From: Adiantum capillus-veneris
Lineage: Eukaryota; Streptophyta; Polypodiopsida; Polypodiales; Pteridaceae
DNA length: 64,000 nucleotides
Direction of reading: 5' to 3'
Assembly: GCA_014529385.2 (NCBI GenBank)
Contig: CM043953.1
Location: 107,142,549 to 107,206,548, forward strand
Shown here piece by piece: positions 23,218 through 34,291 of the stretch (within the stretch, counting starts at the first letter, position 1; each line of letters opens with the position of its first letter). The position numbers and the translations under genes are program-made. The notes below the pieces were generated by a model. The model worked only from the letters and a program-made list of their open reading frames with translations. It did no database searches and was not told where the DNA came from.

Positions 23218-24239
23218 TGTAATGGAATTTGCCTATTCAATTTGAGAGTAGCGGAATTTAATGAGAGTACTTTCAAGAAATGATTTTGTGAGCATAGCGG
23301 GTTGACATAATTGAAGATAGCAACATAATCATAGCAATTAGTTAACTTGGCATAGACAATACTTTTGCAAGAGAGAGAATTTACAGAACATGACAACAGT
23401 TGAGGACCGGATTTAAGTGGAGCCGGTCCCCCCTCCAATAGGCATTTGTATTATGATTTCTCCCATAAAGAGAGACTTGTTACAATACATTCTTTGTGTT
23501 CCTTGTGACCTAGGTGAAGCAATGAAGATGGAAAGCTTCATGCATCACCATCATAGCATAACCCAAACTTGAAGAAAGCTTTAACTATACCAAGCCTCAA
23601 TCCCAAGACCTCAAACACCTCGAAGGTGGAGAGAGCTAGCAGGGAATGAGGGTAGGGAAGACGAAGAAGAAACATTTCATACGAGAAAGAGCTAGTTCCT
23701 CACTTATCATAACTCTTGTGCTAGCATACATAATAGCATAGTAATGAAGAATAAATAGATGGCAAGCTCAATCATTGAAGCATGGCTCTTGGATGGATTT
23801 GCACTCCATAGACAAGAGTGTTGGTGTAGGCTCTCAACCTCTACTTGCTTGGAGAAAGAGAGGGAGCTCTTGTACTTTGCATAGTACACAATGAGAGTGT
23901 TTGTGAGTGTGTGTGGGTGAGTATACCCCCTAAGCACCCCCCTAGCTTGCTTGGGTCGACCCCCCCTTGTAGCTCATGCTTGAAGCTCATTGGACCCCTC
24001 CAGGCCTAGCCAATCACAAGCAGGAGCCATTACAAGCAACAGGGATAGCCTTGGGACAAGTGTCCCCCTTTCCCCTTTGAGAGAGAGGACTTGATAAATG
24101 CAAAATCAATTAAATAAATATCCTTTATTATCATTCGACCCCTTGGGTGGCCAACCAATAGGTTTCAGGCACACCATGAGGGCAACATGAGGAGGAACTT
24201 GACAAGTGTCCTTGCTGCCTCTTCAAGCTGGGGCTTCCC

Positions 24240-24396
<157 letters not shown>

Positions 24397-24530
24397 CTCT
24401 CTCATCCCCCCCCCCTTGTAGGCTCGCCCCCCTCCTTGTAGGGATCTTTTTGACTTTGGATGAGCAAGCCCCTTAGTCATCAAGCATGACTAAGCACTTG
24501 AAGTAGGGGGTGTTCCCACAAGCATCTCAG

Positions 24531-24668
24531 GCAAGCTTCTCAAGGCACCTCAAGCACCTTAATCATGCACCAAGTCAAGCACCTCAAGCATGGAGCCAGT
24601 CAAGCACCTCAAGCATGACAAGCATCTCAAGCAGGACAAGCACCTCAAGCACAACAAGCACCTCGAGT
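24531..24668. repeat. Minisatellite, CAAGCACCTCAAGCA-type units
   Basis: About eight degenerate copies of a 10-20-bp unit CAAGCACCTCAAGCATGA inside the gypsy-3 LTR. Apparent coding across it is repeat-driven. Confidence 0.8.
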
Positions 24669-24983
24669 TTGGGCCGGGTTCCCACCTCAAGCTCAGCCCT
24701 AGCTTACCTAAGGTCAAAGGACTTTTACACACATTATTGGAGGTCTTCAATGAAGCTAACCCTAAGGTCTTATGCTCCATTGGTTAGCCTTGCTCTTGAT
24801 AGACCATCTCCCATTTGGGCCCCTTTACTATTGGCCTCGTGTTGAGATAGATCTATAAGCACATATCTATATCTTAACACTTGTTCGCGTTTATGCTCCC
24901 ACATTAAGTGATCAATTTAATATGAGAAAATCATTTGGGTTGGTTAAATATTAGATTTTATGACAATCAGTCCACAATATTTT

Positions 24984-25003
24984 AGAAGGTTCTAGAAGGA
25001 TCT
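24984..25003 (+). promoter_or_regulatory. HSP70 heat-shock element
   Basis: GAAggTTCtaGAA is a perfect three-unit nGAAnnTTCn element, followed by a degenerate fourth unit. It lies ~70 bp upstream of the TATA box and ~20 bp right of the gypsy-3 LTR edge. Further GAA-rich sequence (25015-25047) may add weaker units. Confidence 0.85.
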
Positions 25004-25053
25004 AGGAGGTGCTAAGAAGGCTCCACAATCCTCTAGAAAGGTTTGAAGAGAGG

Positions 25054-25062
25054 CTATATAAG
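25054..25062 (+). promoter_or_regulatory. HSP70 TATA box
   Basis: CTATATAAG lies 103 bp before the HSP70 ATG, at a normal distance for a heat-shock promoter with a ~75-nt leader. Confidence 0.85.
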
Positions 25063-25164
25063 CCTTAGGTGCAACAGGGCATTGCAATACGCTATTACGC
25101 ATCTAAATTTTTCAAACATTCAAACCTCAAAGCCAGTACTAGTTAACACCCCTCAAAGCCAGCT

Positions 25165-25347
25165 ATGGCAAAGGAAGGTCCCACTATTGGCATCGATCTG
25201 GGTACCACATACTCTTGCGTAGGTGTGTGGCATCATGATTGTGTGGAGATCATCGCCAACGACCAAGGAAACCGAACCACACCTTCCTATGTGGCCTTCA
25301 CTAAAAGTGAGCGCCTCATTGGTGACGAGGCCAAGAACCAGGTCGCC
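25165..25347 (+). pseudogene. HSP70: HSP70 5' fragment (codons 1-61)
   Basis: The ATG starts [20 protein letters not shown], the phosphate-1 loop signature of cytosolic HSP70. The fragment continues with the strongly conserved [18 protein letters not shown] block and stops being HSP70 after GDEAKNQVA. The next codons (AAA GCA AAT TAG) belong to filler and LTR DNA. HSP70 resumes at 50790 with the segment around residue ~206, so about 144 codons of the ATPase domain are absent. The promoter is intact, so the fragment may be transcribed into the adjacent LTR. Confidence 0.95.
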
Positions 25348-25368
25348 AAAGCAAATTAGGAAAATTAG
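25348..25368. other. Templated filler DNA at HSP70/LTR joint
   Basis: The joint sequence CCAAAGCAAATTAGG (25346-25360) is an exact copy of 25383-25397 inside the adjacent LTR. It shares CC with the HSP70 end and is followed by another short copy, AAAATTAG. This is typical of break repair with templated insertion. Confidence 0.7.
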
Positions 25369-25602
25369 ACATTTGTACATTCCCAAAGCAAATTAGGCAT
25401 ATATTTATGTGAAAAAAGCACGCTATAGTGCCACGTCGAGGGCCTCGCTATCCCCGCAAGGTATATACAGAGCTGCAACCGTGGCATCTATTTTCGCATA
25501 TATCACACTATGTACATAATAGCATTTGGTCCCACACATCATAAACATTAAGAGTGGGGTAGATAATTTAATTTCACATTATGAACATGCCATGGCACGA
25601 CA
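25369..25602 (-). repeat. gypsy-4 3' LTR, truncated
   Basis: Matches 31365-31598 with scattered differences and ends in CACGACA like it. The outer half of the LTR is lost at the HSP70 joint. Confidence 0.88.
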
Positions 25603-26037
25603 TCCACCCCCTCTAAACCTGCACATCCTCCGGCATGTGCCACAGATATCTTTTGCAGGTTCAGTCTTCATTTAAGTCAACATACATGTCGATTTCATCA
25701 TCGCTTGCAACAAAATATAACGCATCATCCTCTTGTTCTTCATCCACATCCATACCATTTTCATCAGAGCCTTCATTCTGACCTTCCTGTGAATCAAAGG
25801 GATCTTTGTCACCTCTTCTTTTGAATAACTTGATTCTTTTCCCTGCGATGGGAATCTTCATTTTTGTCCCATCTAATTCATGCAAGGTATAAGTCGCATT
25901 CCCATGTACATGTTGAACCACATAAGGACCAAACCATCTCTTTGAAAGCTTTCTTATTGTTGAATGTTGGTTGTCAAGACTTCTGTCAGACACCAACACC
26001 CAATCACCTTCCTCAATAGCTTTAGGTCTGAGCCTAT

Positions 26038-26226
26038 TGAAGGGGATCGGGGAGCACCACAGACAGAGAGTGAGAGAGAGAGAGAAGGAGACACACACGA
26101 TGTGGGTGGGGAGACTCAAAAGAGTGAGCAGCCCCCTATACACTTATGCTATGTATAAGGTATACAAGTCAGTGGGTGCCCAGACTCTGGGCGGCCAGGC
26201 AAGGCACAGGCGCCTATACCCCAACA
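26038..26226 (-). repeat. TRIM 3' LTR (189 bp)
   Basis: Identical to 26486-26674 except for one A/G difference near 26197. It contains a (GA)n run. Confidence 0.92.
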
Positions 26227-26485
26227 ACCTCCCACTTAAAGGCGACTGTGCCTTTAAGCAAGGGAACCTAGTCTAAAGACTAAAAAAGGTGAGAGAAAAC
26301 CGCTCTCAATCGATGCCCACTGGCTGGCTGTGATCGTGTGCATCCGGCTCTACTAATAGACAAACATCCCGCTGCGGAAGCCACACAGAGCTAGCTCCAA
26401 GCTCTGCAAATGGTCTATAAGAGCTCATGCACTCTTGCAAGTATCGATCCAATACCTGCAAACCTCCCCTATGCTCTATGCCGAT

Positions 26486-26674
26486 TGAAGGGGATCGGGG
26501 AGCACCACAGACAGAGAGTGAGAGAGAGAGAGAAGGAGACACACACGATGTGGGTGGGGAGACTCAAAAGAGTGAGCAGCCCCCTATACACTTATGCTAT
26601 GTATAAGGTATACAAGTCAGTGGGTGCCCAGACTCTGGGCGGCCGGGCAAGGCACAGGCGCCTATACCCCAACA
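26486..26674 (-). repeat. TRIM 5' LTR (189 bp)
   Basis: Same length as the other LTR and flanked on the right by the CCTAT duplication. Confidence 0.92.
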
Positions 26675-27706
26675 CCTATGACTCTTATCAAATTTGTCCT
26701 TATTCTTTAACCTTGCATCTTTCAATCGCGCTACTGCAATCTCAATATCTTGGGGCCTTCTTTCTAACTGTTGTATGCGCAAAGCAAGAAGGTCTTCCCT
26801 ACTCATTCCATCTTCCCAAGGTAATACATTCCATGTGGGAATTGCATCCTCAATTGGCATTATAGGTTTCTGACCATACATCAACTCAAAAGGCATATAA
26901 CCAGTAACCGAGCTATGAGTTGTACGATCAGCCCATAAAGCATAAGGCAACAACCTAGGCCACTCTCCCATTTTACCTTCGTAGGCCTTAGCTAAAGCTT
27001 TAATGATAGGAGGATGCCCACGCTCCGATTTACCATTTCTCTCAGGATTATATGCAATAGTGAGAGCAAGTTTAATGCCCAACCTAGAGAAAAACTCCCT
27101 TGCTTTGTCAGCATCCAACTCACCCCTGTCCACCATTATTTTCCCAACACAACCATAACGGCTAATTACATCATCCAAGAGGAACTTACATACCCCTTCT
27201 GTGCTTTTTGTTCTTAGAGCACGACCTTCAACTTGATTCGTTAAGTCTTCTCGTGCAAGCACTATGTATCTCATTTTCCATAAGCCCAATGGCATTGTAA
27301 CCAAATCTACTACCCACTTGTAATGCATGGCCAATGGGTAAGTAGGGTGCAACCCATCACGATGACGTACATTTGAATACATTTGACAGGTTTCACATGA
27401 TTCCACAAAGTGAGATACATCTTTATACATACCTTTCCACCAATACCTCTCTTTCATTTTAGTAAAGGTGGCCCATACACCTCTATGTCCAGCATAAAGA
27501 CTCTCATGAAACTTTTTCATAAGCTCATTTTGAGCATCCTTATCATTCACGACTCTCATTGGCATTCCATTTCTTTGTTTTGGACGCTTCCATAAGTACC
27601 CATCTTTCAAGAAGTATCCGTAGGCCTTTCTCCGTATTCTTTTGAAATCTTGATCAGTCCACCCTTCTTGCCTTGTCAAAGTGCTCAGATAGCGTCCAAT
27701 GAGCAA

Positions 27707-28169
27707 CCAGTCACCTTGATACAGGTCCTCTGTAAATACTTGGTCTTCACTCGTGCATCAACACTTTGAGAATTTTTGAAATCCTCAATGACTTTGTACA
27801 TTTATATTGAGCATAATTTCACGACCTCACTTCCCATATGCAAATTGCAATCCACTAAAGACTCCAAATCTTGCATAGTATCCACAAAATAACACTCATC
27901 AAACACACCTGCAATGCATTCATCATCTTCTAGCAAACCATTCATCTTCAAACCTCTTTGTACACTATTTACATGTTGTCGTTCACCCTGCTTTAAGTCC
28001 TCACACTCTGTAAAAGCAATAGATCCATAGTCTAATAATCCTACAAAACCTGTAGAAAATGTATCCTTTTCATATACATCATGCGAGAACCTTTCTCTTC
28101 TTGTACCACTGCAATCCCGCTCTACAATGGTACATGGCCAAAACCCCTCATATCCTTGTAGTCCTTGAA
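27707..28169 (-). other. gypsy-4 segment where RT/RNase H should be
   Basis: On the minus strand this 463-bp stretch has short open pieces and stops, but none of the RT blocks (no DLKSGYHQ, no FxDD) and no RNase H motif. It is the residue of a deletion between protease and integrase, or a family without RT. Confidence 0.7.
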
Positions 28170-28670
28170 TTATTTATTTGTCTTTGGCAAGAGTTGCTCT
28201 CTAAGACTTTCACAATTCCTTTCATGGTCCACACAAACAGTAAGGAATTGTACTGCACGCTTCCCATCCCTACTCCTTATTCTTGCATAAGCTGACCCAT
28301 CATCCATCACCTTGGTTTCCATGCGAGTAGCAGTGATGTATGGCTGTCCAAGGATAAGAGGATATGTAGACATCTCCTGTACAAAGAAATTCTGGTCATC
28401 TTTCACATCCCCTATAGTCACCTTAACGTTTGGACAAGCTCCGTACAGCTCCCCTGATGAGTTGTTTGATGCACAAATCATCCATCCATGATTTATATCA
28501 ATTGGCCATTTCCCTTTTTGATAAAGACTCTTTGACATGAGGTTAATTTCTGACCCATGATCTATCAACGCAACGTATGGCTCTTCCAAGTCTCCTACTT
28601 TTACCAGCGTCTCAGTAGTTGCTCTTGCCCAGTGACTATTCAAGTAGTAGCTCTTGTGAGTGGTTTCCAC
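28170..28670 (-). pseudogene. gypsy-4 aspartic protease
   Basis: The 166-codon frame contains ALIDHGSEINLMS, a variant of the DTGS catalytic motif with His for Thr, and the later hydrophobic YPLILGQPYI block near the flap and second half of the fold. The surrounding sequence matches retropepsin order. The frame ends just before the missing RT region. Confidence 0.8.
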
Positions 28671-28748
28671 TTCATCTTCATCATCTAAGAAGCGAACATG
28701 TTTTACTCCTCCCCTAGACTTGTAGCATCCAACAATAGTTTCATCACC

Positions 28749-30511
28749 TTATTTGCCATAGACCTGTACACCCTGTGCATTTAAAGTCTCTTCTTCACCC
28801 TGTACATGAATAGATTGAGTAAGAGACTGCCACTTCCTCTTTATGATATCAATTATTTCTTCGTGGAATTCCCGCTTTGCTATACCAAGGACCTCACCCA
28901 AGGTAAATTCCACCTTACTGTTTAGAATCCTCTCTTCCAGAACCTTTTTGAGATCTGTTGCTGCCTCTATATCAGATTGGAGTTTGTAGGCCGGACCCTT
29001 TGCTTTGGATTTTGTTGCATCCTTCTTCTTGTCTTTAGAGGATTCTTGCATAGGCACTTCGGGGACAGGAGTCTGTTGCGGGGAAGGTGATCTAGGAGGC
29101 ACTGTGTCATTTCTACCTCCACTCCTTGTTGTCCGCTTTGAAGGCCCTTCATCCCCATTCTCGCGCCTACGTTTCTCTTCAACAATGGCCTCATTTGCTT
29201 GACATTTGGCAATATATGCATGCACTGACAAAGAGTCCACAGGGTCATTCCAACCTGTTTCAAGCTGAATGCAATCTCCAGCTTCATGTAAAACCTCTGT
29301 TGTCATTTTACCCTTCATAGCAGACTCTATAGCGCATGGCCATAACTCTCCAATGCCATTAGATTCCTCTTCTCCAAACTTGATTGATCCTTTTCTTCTA
29401 ATAGGATCCACCTTCAACCCATAGGCGGCTGCCTCAACCATTGAGATGGCATGGCTAGTAGCCATGTCCTCAACTAGTTTCTTCATCCCACCTTTGCCAA
29501 AGTTCGTTCCCAAGAGCTTACCTGTTCACTTAAGTGAATTTTTCCATCTTTAAAGAAAACGAGCTCCTTTGTCAAAGCATCTTTAAAGCTTTCACAGTCC
29601 CTCCTTCCATGGTCAGTACTATCACACCATATGCATCTATTGACAAATCCTTCTCTGGTTTGCGGTCGTTGCCCTGTAGATTGACCTGATGGTTGCCCCT
29701 TTTCTTCTAGCCTTGTAATCTTTAACTTGAGCTCTTGCATTCCCTTGACAATATCATCTAGAATGGACTTGTCACGCTTTGGAATCACGATCACAGGCTT
29801 TATAGGACTCTCAGGAACACTTGGGGATTGAGTAGGGTTGACTATCATCTTGTCTCTTCATCGTTGTCGCTTAGCTAGCAGTGAAATGGCGTCTTCAACC
29901 TCATTCCAATCAGTCTTCAAACCCTGTTCCGCATCCTCATCCTCAAGTAGTAGCTCTAACTTCTCTTGAATCTCTTTACCTGCAGCTTGCAAAAAGAGCT
30001 CTGTCTTCTCCGAGTTTAGAGTAGCCTTTTCAGTTCTTGAAAGTTGATCATAACGGCGTTCGAATTCCCTTAGCAGTTCGGTAGGCGAGAGCCCCTCTTT
30101 TGGCCGAACTACCCACTCTAAGAAAGTCCTCTTTGTTACTCTTTCGGAGTCCTCCATGAAATACTCTTCCTTCAAGGCTAATTTGAATGCTTCCCAAGTT
30201 GCCCCATGCTCATTTCTAATTCCCCTTACCTGCTCTCTGATCTCGGGAACCACAGCAAGTTCAAAACTTTGCACCATCTCTGCTTCGGGCACTCGATGAA
30301 GCTCCATCTCCTTTACATATCCACAAAGATACTTTGTTAAATCTTTACCTTTAAATTGGTCCAATTTCTTCACCACAGATTGAAGCGCTTCGGTAGAGGA
30401 GAGCTCCCTCCTTTCTGCAGCTTGCTGCTGCTGCATAAACACTACAAAATCTTGAAACATTCGCATTGTGACTGGATCAAACCGAACCCCCTGTTGCTCT
30501 TGTTGATCCAT
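28749..30511 (-). pseudogene. gypsy-4 gag with zinc knuckle
   Basis: Three open stretches. The first (30511-29858) starts MDQQEQQGVRFDPVTMRMF and contains a gag-like helical core (WEAFKLALKEEY...). The second (29848-29483) has a Pro/Ser linker and a CCHC knuckle CIWCDSTDHGRRDC. The third (29513-28749) is a Ser/Lys-rich, probably structural, domain with a TKSKAKG cluster. TGA at 29858, probably from CGA, separates the first two, and a frameshift separates the third. Gag of this layout is unlike the CHR-type gypsy elements here. Confidence 0.8.
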
Positions 30512-31090
30512 AGCTTTAAAGATTTGATTTAGACCTTCAATGAAGCTTTTGAACCCTCACCCTAGCCTACTTCACGTCGGGTTCACCAAAACCGTGTCAA
30601 GAAGTGCACAGTGCGACTAGGAAAGCGTCGGGCCTCTGACTGTGAGGATTCGTTGCAAAATCAAGCAAGGCGTAGACGATTTGAAGCCAAAAACACACTA
30701 AAAAAGAAAAAAACAAGCTCCACTTTGAAAAAGAACCAATACTAACTCAAAACTCTTGTGTGTGTGAAGATTAGGTGTAGCCTCGCTCCCAATTGCTCAG
30801 ATGTAGTGCTCATTCGACCTGTTAAAAACCCTAAATTTACGCTTCAATTCTTCGTCGTGACCATTTCATGGAAGCTTCAGTACTTCATTGGAGAATCCCA
30901 AGTAGTTATTTGAGGAGGGGAAACCCTAATTGGAGGCCTCACAGCCTCAACCATGTAGTGGAAGCAGCACGGGACTGCACTAGCACCCTGTAGAGGAATG
31001 GTTGTATCTCCTTGCTCATGTGCCCAAATGAGCTCATTCTTGGCTCTAAAAATTCCCACACAACTTGAGCAGCAACACCAGCATCGTTGA
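30512..31090 (-). other. gypsy-4 leader
   Basis: Untranslated leader between the 5' LTR and gag. I see no gene. No clear iMet primer site abuts the LTR, so this element may use another tRNA. Confidence 0.5.
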
Positions 31091-31598
31091 TGTCGAATTT
31101 TGAGCATTTTTAAGGCTATTTTTGACCATTTTTAGCCCAAAAATGTCACTTTTTGTCCGTAAAAAGCCCAAACGAGTTGGGAAAAATCCCTTAAATTGTG
31201 GAAAAATCCCATTGAGCTCAAATTTCATGTTGAACCCCATTTTCCCACTTGGTAAGCACTTTGGACACGTCTTTTACACGAACGCACGAAACCTGCTATT
31301 TTTGGTCGAGATTGCCCGCATTGAACTTTCTAGGCAAAACGAGCGTGCCACTTCGAAACACTTCACATTTGTACATTCCCAAAGCAAATTAGGCATATAT
31401 TTATGTGAAAAAATCATGTTGTAGTGCCACCTCGAGGGCCTCGCTGTCCCCACAAGGTATATACACAGCTGCAACCGTGGCATCTATTTTCGCATATATC
31501 ACACTATGTACATAATAGCATTTGGTCCCACACATCATAAACATTAAGAGTGAGGTAGATAATTTACTTTCACATTATGAATGTTCCATGGCACGACA
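31091..31598 (-). repeat. gypsy-4 5' LTR (~508 bp, left edge tentative)
   Basis: The right edge at CACGACA is fixed by the paired copy at 25369-25602. The left edge TGTCGAATTTTG was chosen because TGTCG/CGACA would give inverted termini. Only the last ~234 bp are paired in the truncated 3' LTR. Confidence 0.7.
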
Positions 31599-33491
31599 AC
31601 GAGTGTTGAAAGCTGTTTTGGAGATATCAGCATCTTGGATTCGAATTTGATGATAGCCAGATCGAAGATTGATCTGTGTGAATATTTTGGATCCATGTAA
31701 TCTGTCCAGCATCTCATCAATACGAGGAATTGGATATTTATTCTTGATGGTAACCTGATTTAAGCCCCTATAATCTATGCAAAGTCGAAGAGAGCCATCC
31801 TTTTTCTTTTGGAAGAGAACAGGTGCACCCCATGGAGATGTACTAGGTCGGATAAACCCTTGCTCAATCAACTATTTGAGCTGCTCCTTGAGTTCTATAG
31901 CCACTGGAAGTGACATCTTGTACGGCGCTCTTGAGACTGGTTCACTACCTGGAAAAATTTTGATTTCATGGTCTACCTCCCTAGGTGGTGGTCGTTCAGA
32001 AAGTTCAGCGGAGAAAACATCCAAAAATTCTTCTAGCCACATTGGTTCAGGGTTGGAAGAATATTTTTCTACTTTGTTTAGCTTGACTATAAAAATTTGT
32101 TGACCCTTGCGTAACCCTTTCAAAAGACGATTAGCTTTGACCAAGTAAGCTTTTGGTCGTCCATTCTGGCCTTGAATAGTGACTTCTTGACCTTGGTTGT
32201 CCACAAAAGTAACACTTCCTTGGGCACAATGGATATTGGCATTATGACTGGCTAACCAATCCATTCCAAGAATTCCATCATAGATTCCTATGGGTAAGGT
32301 TCGAAAAGTAGCAGAAGCAGAGTATTCTCCCAACTTGAAATCTATTTTTCCCACAATGTACTGAGATAACACCTCCTTTCCATTGGCTAATTCAACTCTC
32401 ATCTTTCTTCCAGGATGTTGACTAAGTCCTAACCTCCTTAAACATTTAGGTGACAACAAAGAGTGAGTACTACCACAATCAATAAGAAGCTCAAATTTTT
32501 CACCTTGGTGATTTGTAGGTGTTTGAATGACAGCATATTGTTGTCTTGCTCTTGGGTTATCAATTGCATCATGTAGAGTTTCTCTTTCCTCTTGTTCTTC
32601 TCCCAATGTTGGTTCTCCTATGATAGCATTGACTCTGGTAGGCATTCCACGCCCTCGACCTCGTCCTCCATTTCTTCCTCCACGATTTATTATTTGTCCT
32701 CGTCCTCTAGCTCGAGTAGGTGTATTTGTTGCGGAGACTCGCCTAGGACATACATTCCTGAAATGTCCTAGCTCGTTGCATTCATAGCATCTAAGATCTG
32801 CATTTTGAGCTCCATTTGTTGAAGCTACAACTACTGGATGAGTTTGGTGAACTGGGTAAACTTGCCTTTGGTTCCACATCATAGGCCGTCCTCTCCTTCC
32901 AGCATTCCTTAAATTTCCTTTTTGTACCCTATGAGAGTTTGACATCTCTTTAGCTAAGGGTTTAGCTCTTAAAAGAGCATCTTGCAAATTTACAAGCCTC
33001 ATGGCTTCTTGACGAGTATTTAAAGGAGCATTTAGCACTTGGTAGAAATGGGCTACTTATTGATCTGCGGTCATTGGCCGAGCATAGCACCTAAGAGTTA
33101 CAAATTTGGAGTAGTATTCTTACACTGTAAGATGAAACTGACGCAAGTTGAAGAATTCATTCATCTTAAGGGATTCATGTGCAGGTGGAAGATAACTTCC
33201 TTTGACAGCATACTTAATGTTTTCCCAAGTTTGAGTGTTTTGAGCTACTTTATAATCTTTGCAGTGTTGTTTCCACCAAAGCTTGGCATCCCCCGTGAGA
33301 CGAAACATAGCCAACATTGTTTGGTTATCGGGAGTAGTACCAGCAGCAGCAAAATAATCCTCCATCTCTTCGAGCCACACTTCTGCATCGCGCTCAACTA
33401 GGGCTCCTTCCCCTTTGAAAGACGGAAGTTTAGCTTGCTTGAGAAGTAGCTTTTTCTCTTGAACAGATGTGTACACCGCACTCTGTGCCAT
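31599..33491 (-). pseudogene. gypsy-5 gag-protease-RT (start)
   Basis: Gag starts MAQSAVYTSVQEKKLLLKQA, with a WLEEMEDYF block and a zinc knuckle CYECNELGHFRNVC. The protease motif is LLIDCGSTHSLLS, with Cys in place of Thr. RT shows [31 protein letters not shown] and [12 protein letters not shown], and then ends at FNTR where gypsy-4 starts. TAA at 33120 and another stop near 33057 break gag, probably at former CAA codons. The matching RT at 39216-39715 shows what follows. Confidence 0.88.
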
Positions 33492-33657
33492 ATAGATTAA
33501 GTGAAACTTTATTGGATACTCTAACTTTAATCCACTTTAAGGCAAGACTTGATCAGTCAATAATACAAACAAAAGATAATATTATCCAAACTTTATTTAT
33601 ATACACATTATTTGCTACCAAGGTTGGTAGTCTTTAGGTACAAGGATTGTAATGTCT

Positions 33658-34143
33658 CTATATTTTGAGTTTAGTGACTACAAAAGGATAGGCTAAAGGA
33701 TCAAAATAATAAGTTTCTTTTGACCCTTGAAAGCTACGAGATACACATATGGGTCGAATCCTATCACCATGGATAACTTTTGTAACTTGGCTATAGACCC
33801 ATTGAGTCTGAGATATCTTTTCTTCTCCCAAGGTAATGGTAGCATCCGGATTCTTAGTACCAATGAAAAGATACACTTCGATGACTTTTAACTCCTCTTC
33901 ACATCGAAGTTTCTTAAGGTTGGTATCCATGCACCATATCTTGTCAGCATCGATGGTATAGATTCCTCCAGATGGACTCCAGTTGATGCCCCATCCTCTA
34001 TGCACCCTTGGAATAGGTGGTGCAAACACCCTATCCAAAATCATCATCACCCTTTTTCGAAACTGATAATTTGGTGATTGGCATGCATTTTCAAACATGA
34101 TGGTGAACACCTAGAATTTCTGGTAGGCTGAATGAACATTTTC
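33658..34143 (-). pseudogene. gypsy-5 extra upstream ORF (putative exon 2)
   Basis: The ORF lies between the primer-binding site and gag on the element strand. From the AG at 34144 the frame reads ENVHSAYQKF, then TAG where gypsy-6 has CAG, then FTIMFENACQSPNYQFRKRV, a WGINWSPSGGIYTID block and a C-terminal SFQGSKETYYFDPLAYP segment. No known domain is recognised. The same ORF occurs in gypsy-6 with about six amino-acid changes. See the findings for the splice model that joins it to an LTR exon. Confidence 0.6.
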
Positions 34144-34279
34144 CTGTACCAGGAAAGTTCAGTCTTCAATACCATATAAAAATTCAAATCAATTTTTCTA
34201 GGTTCTTCTATTATTTCAAACATTCGCATCCTTCAATATCCAAACATCAATCTAAAAATCTCCCCAAGCTTTAACCTAG

Positions 34280-34291
34280 GCTCTGATACCA
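34280..34291 (-). other. gypsy-5 primer-binding site (tRNA-iMet)
   Basis: On the element strand TGGTATCAGAGC follows the LTR after one base. The equivalent site in gypsy-6 is at 41492-41503. Confidence 0.92.

Larger units (their letters stand above)
26038..26674 (-). mobile_element. TRIM element (637 bp) with TSD CCTAT
   Basis: Two 189-bp direct LTRs flank 259 bp of non-coding DNA. The 5-bp duplication CCTAT flanks it (26033-26037, 26675-26679). On the minus strand the LTR begins TGTTGGGG and ends CCCCTTCA. A purine run AAGTGGGAGG precedes the 3' LTR, and TCGGCATAGAGC after the 5' LTR resembles a degenerate iMet site, so it is read as minus. No coding capacity is visible. It sits in the gypsy-4 integrase. 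Confidence 0.92.
25661..27706 (-). pseudogene. gypsy-4 integrase, split by TRIM
   Basis: Part 1 (27706-26675) has a zinc region (HESLYAGHRG...CETCQM) and a core with D (WVVDLVTMP), D (IMVDRGELDA) and E (NPERNGKSERGH). The reading then enters TRIM sequence. Part 2 (26037-25661) resumes in the integrase C-terminus: DWVLVSDRSL, the KLSKRWFGPYVVQ block and an acidic tail rich in Asp/Glu, ending ...YVDLNED. The two parts fit together once the TRIM and one copy of its 5-bp duplication are removed. Confidence 0.88.
25369..31598 (-). mobile_element. Ty3/gypsy-4 retrotransposon, no RT, contains a TRIM
   Basis: Minus-strand element with 5' LTR at 31091-31598 and gag parts at 30511-28749. Protease is at 28670-28170, then comes a 460-bp stretch with no RT or RNase H, then the integrase (27706-25661, split by a TRIM). 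Only the distal ~234 bp of the 3' LTR remain (25369-25602). Its right end is in the RT gene of gypsy-5, and its left end is fused to HSP70. The gag and protease are distant from the other gypsy elements here. Confidence 0.88.

Noticed and set aside
25369-25602. Solo LTR inside HSP70
   Set aside because: It is followed directly by gypsy-4 integrase on the correct strand, so it is the truncated 3' LTR of that element.
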